From assembly GCA_946999045.1 (NCBI GenBank), contig CAMQBR010000004.1, positions 1 through 64,000 on the forward strand: a stretch of 64,000 nucleotides of DNA, given 5' to 3'. A program made the position numbers and the translations under genes. Position 1 is the first letter of the stretch. The number at the start of each line of letters is the position of its first letter. The notes below the pieces were generated by a model. The model had not been told where the DNA came from. It ran no database searches and saw only the letters and a program-made list of their open reading frames with translations. Below are positions 36,846 through 45,886 of the stretch, one piece after another. This DNA comes from an uncultured Prevotella sp. (GTDB taxonomy: Bacteria > Bacteroidota > Bacteroidia > Bacteroidales > Bacteroidaceae).

Positions 36846-38057
36846 TTATTTGATATGCAAAGTGTGCCCCATGCGTTCTTTCTTCGTTTTGAGATAACGC
36901 TCGTTATATTTATTAGGTGTTACCTCGATTGGAACGATTTCTGAGATTTCAAGTCCGTATGCCTCCAAGCCTACACGTTTTACTGGATTATTGGTTAGCA
37001 AACGCATCTTGCCAACTCCCAAGTGTCGCAACATCTGTGCGCCGCAACCATAGTCGCGTTCATCTGGTTTGAATCCTAAGTGGATGTTTGCGTCTACTGT
37101 ATCGTACCCTTCTTCTTGCAATTTGTAAGCGGCAATTTTGTTCATCAACCCGATGCCTCTGCCCTCTTGTTGCATATAAATAACTACACCTTTCCCCTCT
37201 CTTTCTATCATTTCCATTGATTTATGCAATTGTTCTCCACAATCACAACGAAGGCTTCCTAATATATCGCCAGTAGCACAAGAAGAATGAACACGTACCA
37301 AGATGGGGTCATCTTTTGTCCAAGTTCCTTTTACTAATGCCATGTGTTCCAAGCCATTGCTTTGTTGTCTGAAAGGAATAAGGTGAAAATGACCATAACG
37401 AGTAGGTAAATCAACTTTTTCACCTACTTCTATTATAGATTCTTTTTGTAATCGATAAGCAATCAACTCGCCAATAGAGATAATTTTAAGTCCCCACTCT
37501 TTTGCTTTCTCTTGCAACTGTGGCATACGAGCCATTGTTCCGTCCTCGTTCATAATCTCCATTAGTGCACCAACAGGGTAAAGTCCAGATAACTTACATA
37601 AGTCTACGGTAGCCTCTGTATGTCCACTACGACGCAACACTCCGTTGTCTTGTGCATAAAGCGGATTGATATGACCTGGTCGGCCAAAGGTTTGTGGCGT
37701 AGACTTTGGGTCGGCCAAAGCTCTGATAGTAGCAGCCCTATCGTGTGCCGACACACCTGTAGTACATCCTTCCAGCTTATCCACGGTAATAGTAAAAGGT
37801 GTACCCAATACAGAAGTATTATCAGATACCTGTCGTGATAAGTCCAATTGTTCACAACGCGACAAAGTAAGTGGTGCACATAGCACACCTCTTGCATTTT
37901 GCAACATAAAGTTAACCTTCTCTGGAGTTATCTTTTCTGCTGCAATAATAAGATCGCCTTCATTCTCTCTGTCTTCATCGTCAACAACAATAACAAACTT
38001 ACCTGCCCTAAAGTCTTTTAAGGCCTCATCTATCGTAGCCAATTTAAAGTTTTCCAT
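36846..38057 (-). CDS. ribBA: Bifunctional riboflavin enzyme RibBA
   Basis: The N-terminal 3,4-dihydroxy-2-butanone-4-phosphate synthase (residues 1-205) has [16 protein letters not shown] (26-41). The C-terminal GTP cyclohydrolase II has the zinc site with Cys260, Cys271 and Cys273 ([14 protein letters not shown]), followed by [11 protein letters not shown]. The usual RVHSECLTGD is [10 protein letters not shown] here. It supplies both precursors for riboflavin synthesis. It lies 57 bp after the LptF/G-type gene; no FMN riboswitch is recognisable in that gap. Confidence 0.95.
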   Translation of the reverse strand: MENFKLATIDEALKDFRAGKFVIVVDDEDRENEGDLIIAAEKITPEKVNFMLQNARGVLCAPLTLSRCEQLDLSRQVSDNTSVLGTPFTITVDKLEGCTTGVSAHDRAATIRALADPKSTPQTFGRPGHINPLYAQDNGVLRRSGHTEATVDLCKLSGLYPVGALMEIMNEDGTMARMPQLQEKAKEWGLKIISIGELIAYRLQKESIIEVGEKVDLPTRYGHFHLIPFRQQSNGLEHMALVKGTWTKDDPILVRVHSSCATGDILGSLRCDCGEQLHKSMEMIEREGKGVVIYMQQEGRGIGLMNKIAAYKLQEEGYDTVDANIHLGFKPDERDYGCGAQMLRHLGVGKMRLLTNNPVKRVGLEAYGLEISEIVPIEVTPNKYNERYLKTKKERMGHTLHIK

Positions 38058-38114
38058 ATATGGAGATTTTTATGTTTATTAATTTTGTTTAATGTAGATA
38101 ATCTACCACCATTC

Positions 38115-40025
38115 TTACTTACCTGCATTTGCGATGATGCCAATGCGTTCAATTATCTTGTTATTTATTTGAACTATCTGTTTCAAGTCTCGCATCAGTC
38201 TTAGCCTAAAACGCCACATTCTTATATAGAAGAACAGTCCTAAAGGAACAATAACGGCAGACACAACATTCAGCCACTGATGTTCAAACGGACGAGTATG
38301 CGACTTTGTCATGATGATAGGATAGCTATTTATTTCATTAAGAATATGTTTATCTCTTGTATTGCCCAAATCCTCTATTGTCTCTTCCAGCAATTCATTC
38401 AGTTTTTCTATCTCATAATCGGGAGTATTTTGAAAGAACACCTTTTTAATATTAGGAGCATACTTTAACTTATTAATGGTAGAATATGCCTCAATACATT
38501 CTGTAATATATTGCAATTGCTGCTTTGCATTTGCATAGTCGGGCTCATTAATAATTACTTCTTTACCTGATATGTGTCGCTTCATTCTAAAGCCAAAAGC
38601 CTTTCTCAATGCTTGCTTCCATGCGTCTATATTCAAAATCATAGAATCTTTGTTTGCCTTATAAGTTACAAAGGCGGCTAAAGGGATAAGTACGGCTGGA
38701 GCTAATCCCTTACCAAAAGCAATGGTCCACATTCCATAACGAGCCATTCGGTAACCGGTATTGTCCAACACGTAATAAACAATAAATACCAATACCGAGA
38801 CGATGACAGGAATACCCAACCCTCCTTTTCTAATAATAGCACCCAACGGAGCACCTATAAAGAAGAAGATAAGACAAGACAATGCCAATAAATATTTATT
38901 TATCATCTCTATTTTGTGCTCTCTTATCATTTGGTCGCCATCACTGGTTTGCATACTATCATAATCCAATTCCCGTATTTCTGATTGAACATTGTTAAGT
39001 GCCATGTTCATCACATTGAGCTTTTGCTCATTAGACAGCTTATTATAAATAGTATCGAATTGATAATTTTTATCAGATGCTACTTTAATAGCAGCAAGCG
39101 AATCTTTTTTTCCTACCTTAGGTATATCATAATAAATATTTTGCAAACTGGTATTTATAGACCGTCCTATGCTATCGTAAACGGCAGTCAAAGAGTCAAC
39201 TCCTGTTACCAACTGCAATAAACTTTTGTAACGCGCATCGTTAGAAACAACTCCAGCATCAGCCATATTAAAACCACTGTCGTAATCCAATACTATCTTC
39301 TTTGAAGCAAAAGTTTCACGACGATAAGGTACAGCAGCAGTACTTCCTATTTCTTGCGATTGCATATTCTCAAACCACTCGCCACTCCATAAGCTTAACA
39401 ATAAGTGTTTCTTCTCAGCTGTGGTCTGCAACATACCCGAATCTGCTAACACAATAGCTTGATCTTCATAACTTCCTGTCATACGATAAATCATAATACC
39501 GTACAACTTTCCTGTCTTTATATTTTTCTTCTGCACATAGAAGTTGCAATTAGGTACGCCATCATAGAAGATACCTTCTGGTATTTCCAACTCTGGACTG
39601 GTTTGTTTCATTGAAATTAAGAGCTGTGCCAGTTTTACATTAGATTGCGGACCTATATTGTTTTGGAAGTAAAACGAACAGAAGCAAACTATTGTACTTA
39701 TAAATATTAACGGCCTAAAGGTACGCATAATGGAGATACCAGCCGATTTGATAGCGGTTAACTCGCTGTTCTCACCTAAATTACCAAATGTAATAAGCGA
39801 TGATAATAATATAGCTAAGGGTAATGCTTGTGGCACGAGGAATAATCCCATATACCAAAAAAACTTTGCCAGCACGTCAATAGTGAGCCCTTTACCGATA
39901 AGGTCGTCCACATATCTCCACAAGAATTGCATCATCAGCACAAATTGACAGATGAAGAAAGTTCCTGCAAACAGCAACCCAAATTGTTTTGAAATAAATA
40001 TATCTAACTTCTTGATGCGAAACAT
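38115..40025 (-). CDS. LptF/LptG-family LPS export permease
   Basis: This YjgP/YjgQ-family membrane protein has three helices at each end of a large periplasmic domain (residues 100-360). It should form the inner-membrane part of the Lpt machine that draws lipopolysaccharide toward LptC and the outer membrane. MFRIKKLDIFISKQFG is the typical cytoplasmic start, and the ATG at 40025 fits the promoter element at 40065-40072. At 636 residues it is longer than E. coli LptF/G because of a cytoplasmic C-terminal extension (from about 475), as in other Bacteroidetes. Confidence 0.9.
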   Translation of the reverse strand: MFRIKKLDIFISKQFGLLFAGTFFICQFVLMMQFLWRYVDDLIGKGLTIDVLAKFFWYMGLFLVPQALPLAILLSSLITFGNLGENSELTAIKSAGISIMRTFRPLIFISTIVCFCSFYFQNNIGPQSNVKLAQLLISMKQTSPELEIPEGIFYDGVPNCNFYVQKKNIKTGKLYGIMIYRMTGSYEDQAIVLADSGMLQTTAEKKHLLLSLWSGEWFENMQSQEIGSTAAVPYRRETFASKKIVLDYDSGFNMADAGVVSNDARYKSLLQLVTGVDSLTAVYDSIGRSINTSLQNIYYDIPKVGKKDSLAAIKVASDKNYQFDTIYNKLSNEQKLNVMNMALNNVQSEIRELDYDSMQTSDGDQMIREHKIEMINKYLLALSCLIFFFIGAPLGAIIRKGGLGIPVIVSVLVFIVYYVLDNTGYRMARYGMWTIAFGKGLAPAVLIPLAAFVTYKANKDSMILNIDAWKQALRKAFGFRMKRHISGKEVIINEPDYANAKQQLQYITECIEAYSTINKLKYAPNIKKVFFQNTPDYEIEKLNELLEETIEDLGNTRDKHILNEINSYPIIMTKSHTRPFEHQWLNVVSAVIVPLGLFFYIRMWRFRLRLMRDLKQIVQINNKIIERIGIIANAGK

Positions 40026-40064
40026 ACGAGTTCTGCTTTTTGTACATATATAATATACAATCTG

Positions 40065-40072
40065 CAAATTTA
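40065..40072 (-). promoter_or_regulatory. -7 promoter element for the LptF/G-type gene
   Basis: The minus strand reads TAAATTTG, a match to TAnnTTTG, 39 bp before the chosen ATG. An in-frame start at 40076 would lie upstream of it, supporting the later start. Confidence 0.5.
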
Positions 40073-40246
40073 GCACAAAAAAATCAGAATTAACGCTTTT
40101 ATTACGTTTTCTTTATGGATTCAACCTTTATGAGGATGAGTTTTTTATGTGTTATGATTGTTATAAACCACAAATTTAATGATTAGGTAGAAATACAAAA
40201 TGTGCTACTAAATTCAACTAAGAAAATGTAAAAAATTAACAATAAA

Positions 40247-40278
40247 TTTGTGCAATTAAAAAGTTTATATTACCTTTG
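40247..40278 (+). promoter_or_regulatory. Promoter of the tRNA-Met gene
   Basis: TTTG at 40247-40250 and TACCTTTG at 40271-40278 with a 20-bp spacer match the Bacteroidetes consensus fully. The tRNA begins 20 bp after the -7 element. Confidence 0.85.
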
Positions 40279-40298
40279 CACCTGTAATAAAAATCAAT

Positions 40299-40372
40299 GG
40301 CGGGATAGCTCAGCTGGTTAGAGCGTCGGATTCATAATCCGGAGGTCGTGGGTTCGGGTCCCACCCCCGCTA
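40299..40372 (+). tRNA. tRNA-Met (anticodon CAT)
   Basis: This is a 74-nt cloverleaf. The D arm is GCTCAGCTGGTTAGAGC, the anticodon stem-loop is CGGATTCATAATCCG with CAT at 40333-40335, and the T arm is GTGGGTTCGGGTCCCAC. CCA is not encoded (the genome reads CAG after the discriminator A). CAT could also be read as tRNA-Ile2 after lysidine modification; elongator Met is more likely from the overall sequence. Confidence 0.93.
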
Positions 40373-40384
40373 CAGTTTATTAAG

Positions 40385-40419
40385 AGATAAGCATATTAGA
40401 CGATGCTTATCTTTTTTTT
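40385..40419 (+). terminator. Rho-independent terminator of tRNA-Met
   Basis: AGATAAGCAT (40385-40394) pairs exactly with ATGCTTATCT (40403-40412), with an 8-nt loop and a run of eight T. Confidence 0.92.
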
Positions 40420-40514
40420 GTTTATATACTTTACTAAGAAAACCATTGTTTTTTATAAATGAATACTCAAATATAGTAAATACAATTACTTTAATACACA
40501 AGTACTTACAAGAT

Positions 40515-40715
40515 TATTCTACAAATTACTACCGTATATAATACATAATTTTTACGAAATATGTTTTATTCTTTTTACAGAAAAAACAGGCTGTGTCCCA
40601 ATCATCCAAAACAAGTTTAATTGCATTCGGCTTGCATTGTTTCTGGTTCTGCATTGTTTCTGATTCAAAAAAAAATAAGCACAAAATCTAACAAAGCTAA
40701 TTTATAGAACCTGCC
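40515..40715 (-). repeat. MITE-like element, copy E (reversed)
   Basis: Read on the minus strand it starts GGCAGGTTCTATAAATTAGC and TTTGTTAGATTTTGTGC, includes GCAAGCCGAATGCAATTAAA and CAGCCTGTTTTTTCTGTAAA, and ends at GGTAGTAATTTGTAGAAT. The right inner end is diverged. It lies between the tRNA terminator and convergent cydB. Confidence 0.82.
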
Positions 40716-40735
40716 ATGAAGTATTACAAGGACAT

Positions 40736-40769
40736 AAAGTGTAAGCATCCAATTGGATGCCTACACTTT
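40736..40769. terminator. 34-bp near-perfect palindrome
   Basis: AAAGTGTAAGCATCCAA (40736-40752) faces TTGGATGCCTACACTTT (40753-40769), 16 of 17 positions pairing. It may end the cydAB transcript; the A and T tracts are short, so this is tentative. Confidence 0.5.
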
Positions 40770-40851
40770 ACCTATGTTAGCCTGTAAGTTTGTTAACTAA
40801 TAACTTATTAACCCATTAGCTAACAGCTTCTACAACTCACAAGCTCATCAA

Positions 40852-41997
40852 TCAATAACCCTCTCCCCTTTCTATCTCGCCTTTTGTAATCTTCACCTTA
40901 TCCATGACATGCCATACATACACAATGTAAGCCAAGACGAAAGGAATAAAGAGAGAAACAATAGCCATGGTGGCCAACGTAAACTCGCTACTACAACTAT
41001 TCATAATGGTTAAAGAACTCTGCAAATCAGCATTGCTTGGATAATAAGCCGTATTGTTCCAGCCAGCTGCCAACAACAACATCAACACAACCAACACAAC
41101 ACCAATGCCCGCAAACCAGATACCTTTGATATAAGTCTTGCTAAACACGGTGCGAATGATAGCATACAGCAACATCACAACCCCCACTAATAAGATAACA
41201 AGTAAATACCACATATCCAAAAAGTTATGTAGGTATTTAAAAGGTTCCATAAATATTAGTCCTGTAGCTGGGTCGTAAGCAAAACCATCTTTCAACAATG
41301 TTCTAATCAAGAATGGTAAGAAGAATAGCAAGAAAGCAATGGTATTGCATAACAAATGCTTTCTACCACGAGCACGAATAGTATCATCTGCCACATTATT
41401 TATAATATAGAGTGTACCCAAGATACGAGCCAAGAAGAACACTGCCAATCCCAATACCACATTCCAAAGATCTAACAATGCATCCAAACCATGACTATAA
41501 TTAGCCCAATGACTAATAACAGGAGCCACTCCATTGGTGATATTCATTTTATCAACTATAAAGTTAGAACCATCGAAGAATGTTGCAACAGCACCACCCA
41601 ACAATACTGGACCTAAAATTCCATTAATAACTAACAACCATTGGAAAGTTTTAACTCCCAATAAGTTACCCAGTTTATTTTGAAACTCATAACTTACGGC
41701 TTGCAATACAAACGAGAAGAGGATAATCATCCACAACCAGTAAGCACCGCCAAAGCTGGTACTATAAAACAATGGGAAGGAGGCAAAGAAAGCACCGCCA
41801 AAGGTTACCAAAGTTGTAAATGTGGTTTCCCACTTTCTTCCCGTACTATTTACTACTACACGGCGTTCTGCATCAGTCTTTCCAAGATTAAAAACCAATG
41901 AGTTAGCACCTTGCACAAACATTAAGAACACTAATAATGCTCCCAACAACGATACTAAGAACCACCAATAATGCTGTAAAAAACTATATGTAATCAT
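40852..41997 (-). CDS. cydB: Cytochrome bd oxidase subunit II
   Basis: This 381-residue membrane protein has about eight to nine helices and is the structural partner of CydA in the quinol oxidase that reduces oxygen to water. The N-terminal WWFLVSLLGALLVFLMFVQG and GAFFASFPLFYSTSFGGAYW are typical CydB segments. It follows cydA by 14 bp. Bacteroidales CydB is shorter in similarity to the E. coli protein but equal in length. Confidence 0.93.
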   Translation of the reverse strand: MITYSFLQHYWWFLVSLLGALLVFLMFVQGANSLVFNLGKTDAERRVVVNSTGRKWETTFTTLVTFGGAFFASFPLFYSTSFGGAYWLWMIILFSFVLQAVSYEFQNKLGNLLGVKTFQWLLVINGILGPVLLGGAVATFFDGSNFIVDKMNITNGVAPVISHWANYSHGLDALLDLWNVVLGLAVFFLARILGTLYIINNVADDTIRARGRKHLLCNTIAFLLFFLPFLIRTLLKDGFAYDPATGLIFMEPFKYLHNFLDMWYLLVILLVGVVMLLYAIIRTVFSKTYIKGIWFAGIGVVLVVLMLLLAAGWNNTAYYPSNADLQSSLTIMNSCSSEFTLATMAIVSLFIPFVLAYIVYVWHVMDKVKITKGEIERGEGY

Positions 41998-42011
41998 TGT
42001 CTGTTCCTTTC

Positions 42012-43574
42012 TTATTTAGTTTCTGCGTTTTCCAACTTCTCTGTATATTCTGGACCTTTCTTTATGGCTTTGCACAAAATATTAATTTCTACAACCAACA
42101 AAGCGGTAAACAATATCAAGAAGATAAAGAAGGTAATAACCACTGCACTTGATTTAATATCAGATACGGCTACCCATGTTGGCAACATATCTTGAATAGT
42201 CCAAGGCTGACGCCCCAACTCGGCTACTATCCAACCTGCCTGTGATGCGATGTAAGAACATGGCAACAGCACTATGCCAGAAATAAGCAACCACTTATGT
42301 TTCTTAATGTCTTTCTTGTAAACCATATACAAGGCAACAATAAAGAACAATATCAACAATATACCCAAACCTACCATTACACGGAAGCACCAGAAGTTAA
42401 TTGGGATAAATGGTACTACCTGTGTGGCATGATCTACATAACCATAACCAAAGTAAGGCATATTTTCCTTCAATATTTGTTTGGTCTTGGCATCCTTCTT
42501 ACCTGCCCGATAATCTTTCAAAGCTGCAATAGCCTTTCTGCCTCGTTGCATTTTCTCTGCCAAGGAAGGAACTTTTGTTCCATCTGGTGCTGTATATCCT
42601 TTTATCAAATCGTTAATACCAGGCACATATCCATTGGGTTCCATGGTTGCTAAGATAGACAGAGCATAAGGAACATCTATCTTTGCATGCGCTTCGTTGT
42701 CCTGATAATCTGGCTGCTTAAACAAGTTAACGTTCGATACAACCGTCAAACCTTGCTGTGTCCCACCATTATATAATGCTTCCATGGCTGCCATTTTCAT
42801 AGGCTGAACCTTGCTTACCTGCATAGCCGAACTATGTCCGGTAATGGCTGCCAATACAGAAGCTACCAACCCAACGATACAAGCTATCTTAATGCTTTCT
42901 ATAGCCAACTTGTGCTCACGCTTCTTCAACAGATACCAACTACTAACGGCAACAGCAAACACAGCACCAATAATCCATGATGAAGTAACAGTATGACAGA
43001 ATTTATCTACTGCAAACGGAGAAAGAGCTACATCTAAGAATGAGTTCATCTCAAAGCGCATGGTATCAGGATTAAATTCCTGACCAACAGGCAGCTGCAT
43101 CCAAGCATTGGCTACCAATATCCACCAAGCTGAAATAGTAGCTCCTAAACCTGTGAGCCATGTAGAAGCTAAGTGAAATCTGCGCGACACCTTGTTCCAA
43201 CCAAAGAACATAACAGCCACAAAGGTTGCTTCCATAAAGAAAGCAATAATGCCTTCAACAGCCAACGGAGCACCAAAGATGTCGCCCACAAACCAAGAAT
43301 AGTTACTCCAGTTGGTACCAAACTCAAACTCCAAGATGATGCCTGTTGCCACACCCATGGCAAAGTTGATACCAAATAGCTTTTGCCAAAAGCGTGCTGC
43401 ATCACGCCAAAACACTTTACCTGTGCGATAATAGCACGTTTCTACAATACCCATAATAACAGCAAGTCCTAATGTCAATGGCACAAACAGCCAGTGATAG
43501 ATAGCCGTTAGGGCAAATTGGGCACGCGACCAATCAATGGTTTGTGCCGAAATGTCTAATAACAGATTGTACAT
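42012..43574 (-). CDS. cydA: Cytochrome bd oxidase subunit I
   Basis: This heme-bearing subunit has 520 residues. FALTAIYHWLFVPLTLGL holds the heme b595 axial histidine (His27); FRVMVGLGI holds the methionine ligand of heme b558. The Q-loop lies between and GWIVAELGRQPW is conserved. The short Q-loop places it in the bd-S type. With cydB and a DUF4492 gene it allows growth with traces of oxygen and protects anaerobic enzymes. hemN and hemG in the window supply part of its cofactor pathway. Confidence 0.95.
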   Translation of the reverse strand: MYNLLLDISAQTIDWSRAQFALTAIYHWLFVPLTLGLAVIMGIVETCYYRTGKVFWRDAARFWQKLFGINFAMGVATGIILEFEFGTNWSNYSWFVGDIFGAPLAVEGIIAFFMEATFVAVMFFGWNKVSRRFHLASTWLTGLGATISAWWILVANAWMQLPVGQEFNPDTMRFEMNSFLDVALSPFAVDKFCHTVTSSWIIGAVFAVAVSSWYLLKKREHKLAIESIKIACIVGLVASVLAAITGHSSAMQVSKVQPMKMAAMEALYNGGTQQGLTVVSNVNLFKQPDYQDNEAHAKIDVPYALSILATMEPNGYVPGINDLIKGYTAPDGTKVPSLAEKMQRGRKAIAALKDYRAGKKDAKTKQILKENMPYFGYGYVDHATQVVPFIPINFWCFRVMVGLGILLILFFIVALYMVYKKDIKKHKWLLISGIVLLPCSYIASQAGWIVAELGRQPWTIQDMLPTWVAVSDIKSSAVVITFFIFLILFTALLVVEINILCKAIKKGPEYTEKLENAETK

Positions 43575-43587
43575 AATGTAATTATAT

Positions 43588-43812
43588 CTAATGATTCGTT
43601 CGTTTCATCATCTCGTTCGACACAAAGTTTGCCTCATCGCCATGCTGAGAGTTTTGTTTAATAAAGTTAGGAAAAAAGAAGACTTTTAGTATAGCAAACA
43701 TAATAATGAGTTTAACTATAATAATAGCCCACAACGTTTTACCTAACGTCATGTGTCTAAATCCATCGAAATATAAATCAAATGTTTTGTATAAAAAGCT
43801 CTTCTTATTCAT
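43588..43812 (-). CDS. DUF4492 small membrane protein of the cyd operon
   Basis: This 74-residue protein has an amphipathic start (LYKTFDLYFDGFRHMTLGK) and one membrane helix (about 25-47). DUF4492 proteins are found upstream of cydA in Bacteroidetes and Campylobacterota, as here with a 13-bp gap. By position it may be an accessory subunit like CydX of E. coli, but that is an inference and no sequence similarity to CydX is claimed. Confidence 0.82.
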   Translation of the reverse strand: MNKKSFLYKTFDLYFDGFRHMTLGKTLWAIIIVKLIIMFAILKVFFFPNFIKQNSQHGDEANFVSNEMMKRTNH

Positions 43813-43892
43813 AGTAAGTTTTCTTTCACGGCTGTAAAGGTAATAAAATTATTTTAATGTTGTACTTTTTCCTAATAAAAAAAATAGAGTTA

Positions 43893-44085
43893 GGGGGGGG
43901 CTATAAATTAGCTTTGACAGATTGTGAGACTATTTTTTGAGAACAATTTGTTTGTGAATGAAGGAGTATAGCAAGCTATACGATTGAACGAACAAGAAAA
44001 TTGAACAAAAAAGAGTCCACAAGATGACAAAACGTAAAAAGACTGACATAAAAAAACTTTATGGTGGTAATTTATAGAACCGCCC
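43893..44085 (+). repeat. MITE-like element, copy F
   Basis: The left end is damaged (GGGGGGGG then CTATAAATTAGCTTTGACAG) and the right end is GGTAATTTATAGAACCGCCC. The centre has GGAGTATAGCAAGCTATACG, a 16-bp palindrome type module shared with copies A and G. It lies upstream of the DUF4492-cydAB operon. Confidence 0.85.
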
Positions 44086-44606
44086 ATTAACAAGTTGACG
44101 AGTTAATGAATTGACGAAAATGAGGGGTGTACAAGTTCATAAAAATACGAGTTAACACGATAAGAGCTTAATCAACAAGCGAACCTATATAAAAATAGGT
44201 ATGAATTTTATTGACAAAATATGCTCTATAATTTCAATTTTTAACATAAAGCAACAAGTTGTTTGAAATATCCACAAAATGAGCTTACTTTGTATTTAAT
44301 TATATATCAACTTATTACAAATAGTCCACCTCGTAAATTATAAAAATACTGGCTTTTTAGCTGCTAACTCAACGCTTTAAGATTGTTATTTGCATGCTTT
44401 AGTGGCACTAACTGGACGTTTTAATAGCATTAACTCAACATAATAGCGGCATCATTTATGTAATTTTATCTAAAAAAGGAAGCGACTTGGCTAAAATAAC
44501 CCTTTTTTTCATACTATTTGTATAGTTAATTTTTCTATTTTAAGAAAATGAAAAAGGTAAAATTTAGTAATAATATTTTACATATTATCGAAAAGCTTTC
44601 AAATAT
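44086..44606. other. Intergenic region without a gene
   Basis: AT-rich. It has AAGTTGACGAGTTAA-type short repeats (44092-44150) and, at about 44358-44455, three loose copies of a motif near CTAACTCAACGCTTTAA / CACTAACTGGACGTTTTAA / TTAACTCAACATAATAG. No coding sequence was recognised. Confidence 0.4.
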
Positions 44607-44827
44607 GGGCGGTTCTATAAATTAGCTTTGACAGATTGTGATACTATTTTTGAGGTCAATTTGTTTGCGGGTGAAGGAGTATAGCAAGCTATACGACTGA
44701 ACGAACAAGAAAAATGAACCAAAAAGAGTCCACAAGATGACAAAGCTAATTTATAGAACCGCTTTATAGAACCGTCTTAAAATAATTACTCACAATATAC
44801 GGTGATAATTATCTATAAAAACCAGCC
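44607..44827 (+). repeat. MITE-like element, copy G (composite)
   Basis: The first unit (44607-44763) has the best terminal inverted repeats of the family: GGTTCTATAAATTAGCTTTG faces CAAAGCTAATTTATAGAACC. The centre shares the GAGTATAGCAAGCTATACGA module with copy F. Its right end runs straight into a second right-hand end (44764-44827; ACTCACAATATACGGTGATA ... AACCAGCC) that belongs to the other subfamily. This suggests insertion next to, or recombination with, a second element. Confidence 0.85.
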
Positions 44828-44937
44828 TTAAAACTAACCATAAAGTTCAACATAAATACCCAAAGCCCAATAATTGTTCCTTTTTTCCCACCTATCAATT
44901 AAATAGAAAAAGATAAGTGCAAGTATTTGGTATTTCT

Positions 44938-44968
44938 TTTGTTTTTTAAGATTAAATGCCTACATTTG
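44938..44968 (+). promoter_or_regulatory. Promoter for the coiled-coil/efflux operon
   Basis: TTTG (44938-44941) and TACATTTG (44961-44968) are spaced by 19 bp and lie 26 bp before the ATG at 44995. Confidence 0.7.
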
Positions 44969-44994
44969 CAGAAATAATATAGATAGCAAAAGTA

Positions 44995-45867
44995 ATGAAA
45001 AAGAAGATTATAATTCCAGGCATAATTATTATAGTATTGCTCATTGCAGGGATAGCGTATTTAGGACTCAACTTGCACAAACAGAAACAACAAAACAAAG
45101 ACATGCAAGCATTGGCAGAGCTGGATAAAAAAGAAATGGAGAACGAATACCAGAGCTTTGCCAACCAATACAGTGAGATGAAGACACAAATCAGCAACGA
45201 CTCTATCATTGCGCAACTCACTAAAGAACAAGAACATACGCAACAATTACTCAATGAGTTAAGACACGTAAAGAGCACTGATGCAAGAGAGATTGCCCGA
45301 CTCAAACGCGAATTGGCTACAGTGCGTTCAGTATTGCGTAGTTATGTATTAGAAATAGATTCACTCAACCGTATCAATCAGAACTTGACAGCAGAGAACA
45401 CTCGCATCAAAGGCGAATACGAAGCAGCCAACAAACAAATAGAGGGCTTAAATACAGAAAAGAAAAGTCTGTCTGAAAAAGTAGCCATTGCTGCCCAATT
45501 AGATGCCATTAATATCAATATGTTATTAAAAGACAAGCGAGGAAAATCAACCAACAAGTTGAGAAAAGCCAAGGCATTGCAGGTAGACTTCAGCATAGCC
45601 AAAAACGTTACAGCAACTAATGGCATGCGAACCATTTATGTAAGAATTGTATCACCTACAGGAACTGTACTGGGTGCTGCTGGAAGTTTCCAATACGAGA
45701 ACAAAAGCTTACAAGCCTCTATGAAAAAGATGGTAGAATATGGTGGCGCACAAACCAGTGTTACTACCTATTGGAACATTGACCAGACGCTTTTGGCAGG
45801 AACTTACCAAGTAAGTATCTTTGCCGAAGGAAATATGATTGGATCGAGAAGTTTTACGTTTAAATAG
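44995..45867 (+). CDS. Membrane-anchored coiled-coil protein of unknown function
   Basis: I do not recognise a named family. The 290-residue protein has a basic start and one membrane helix (about 5-25). A long coiled coil runs from about 30 to 165, broken near 75-80 (heptads in LKRELATVRSVLRSYVLEID and NQNLTAENTRIKGEYEAANK). A beta-rich C-terminal domain starts near 185 (LQVDFSIAKNVTATNGMRTI). The body should be periplasmic. It is first in the group with tolC, the hlyD-type gene and two ABC permeases, 19 bp from tolC. A structural role in that export system is possible but unproven. Confidence 0.7.
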   Translation: MKKKIIIPGIIIIVLLIAGIAYLGLNLHKQKQQNKDMQALAELDKKEMENEYQSFANQYSEMKTQISNDSIIAQLTKEQEHTQQLLNELRHVKSTDAREIARLKRELATVRSVLRSYVLEIDSLNRINQNLTAENTRIKGEYEAANKQIEGLNTEKKSLSEKVAIAAQLDAININMLLKDKRGKSTNKLRKAKALQVDFSIAKNVTATNGMRTIYVRIVSPTGTVLGAAGSFQYENKSLQASMKKMVEYGGAQTSVTTYWNIDQTLLAGTYQVSIFAEGNMIGSRSFTFK

Positions 45868-45886
45868 ATTTATTATAACTTTTTCT

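Noticed and set aside
38058..38114. FMN riboswitch before ribBA
   Set aside because: The gap is only 57 bp and has no RFN-like conserved segments.
40299..40372. Mobile-element integration at tRNA-Met
   Set aside because: No duplicated tRNA 3' end or integrase is seen downstream; the following terminator is intact.
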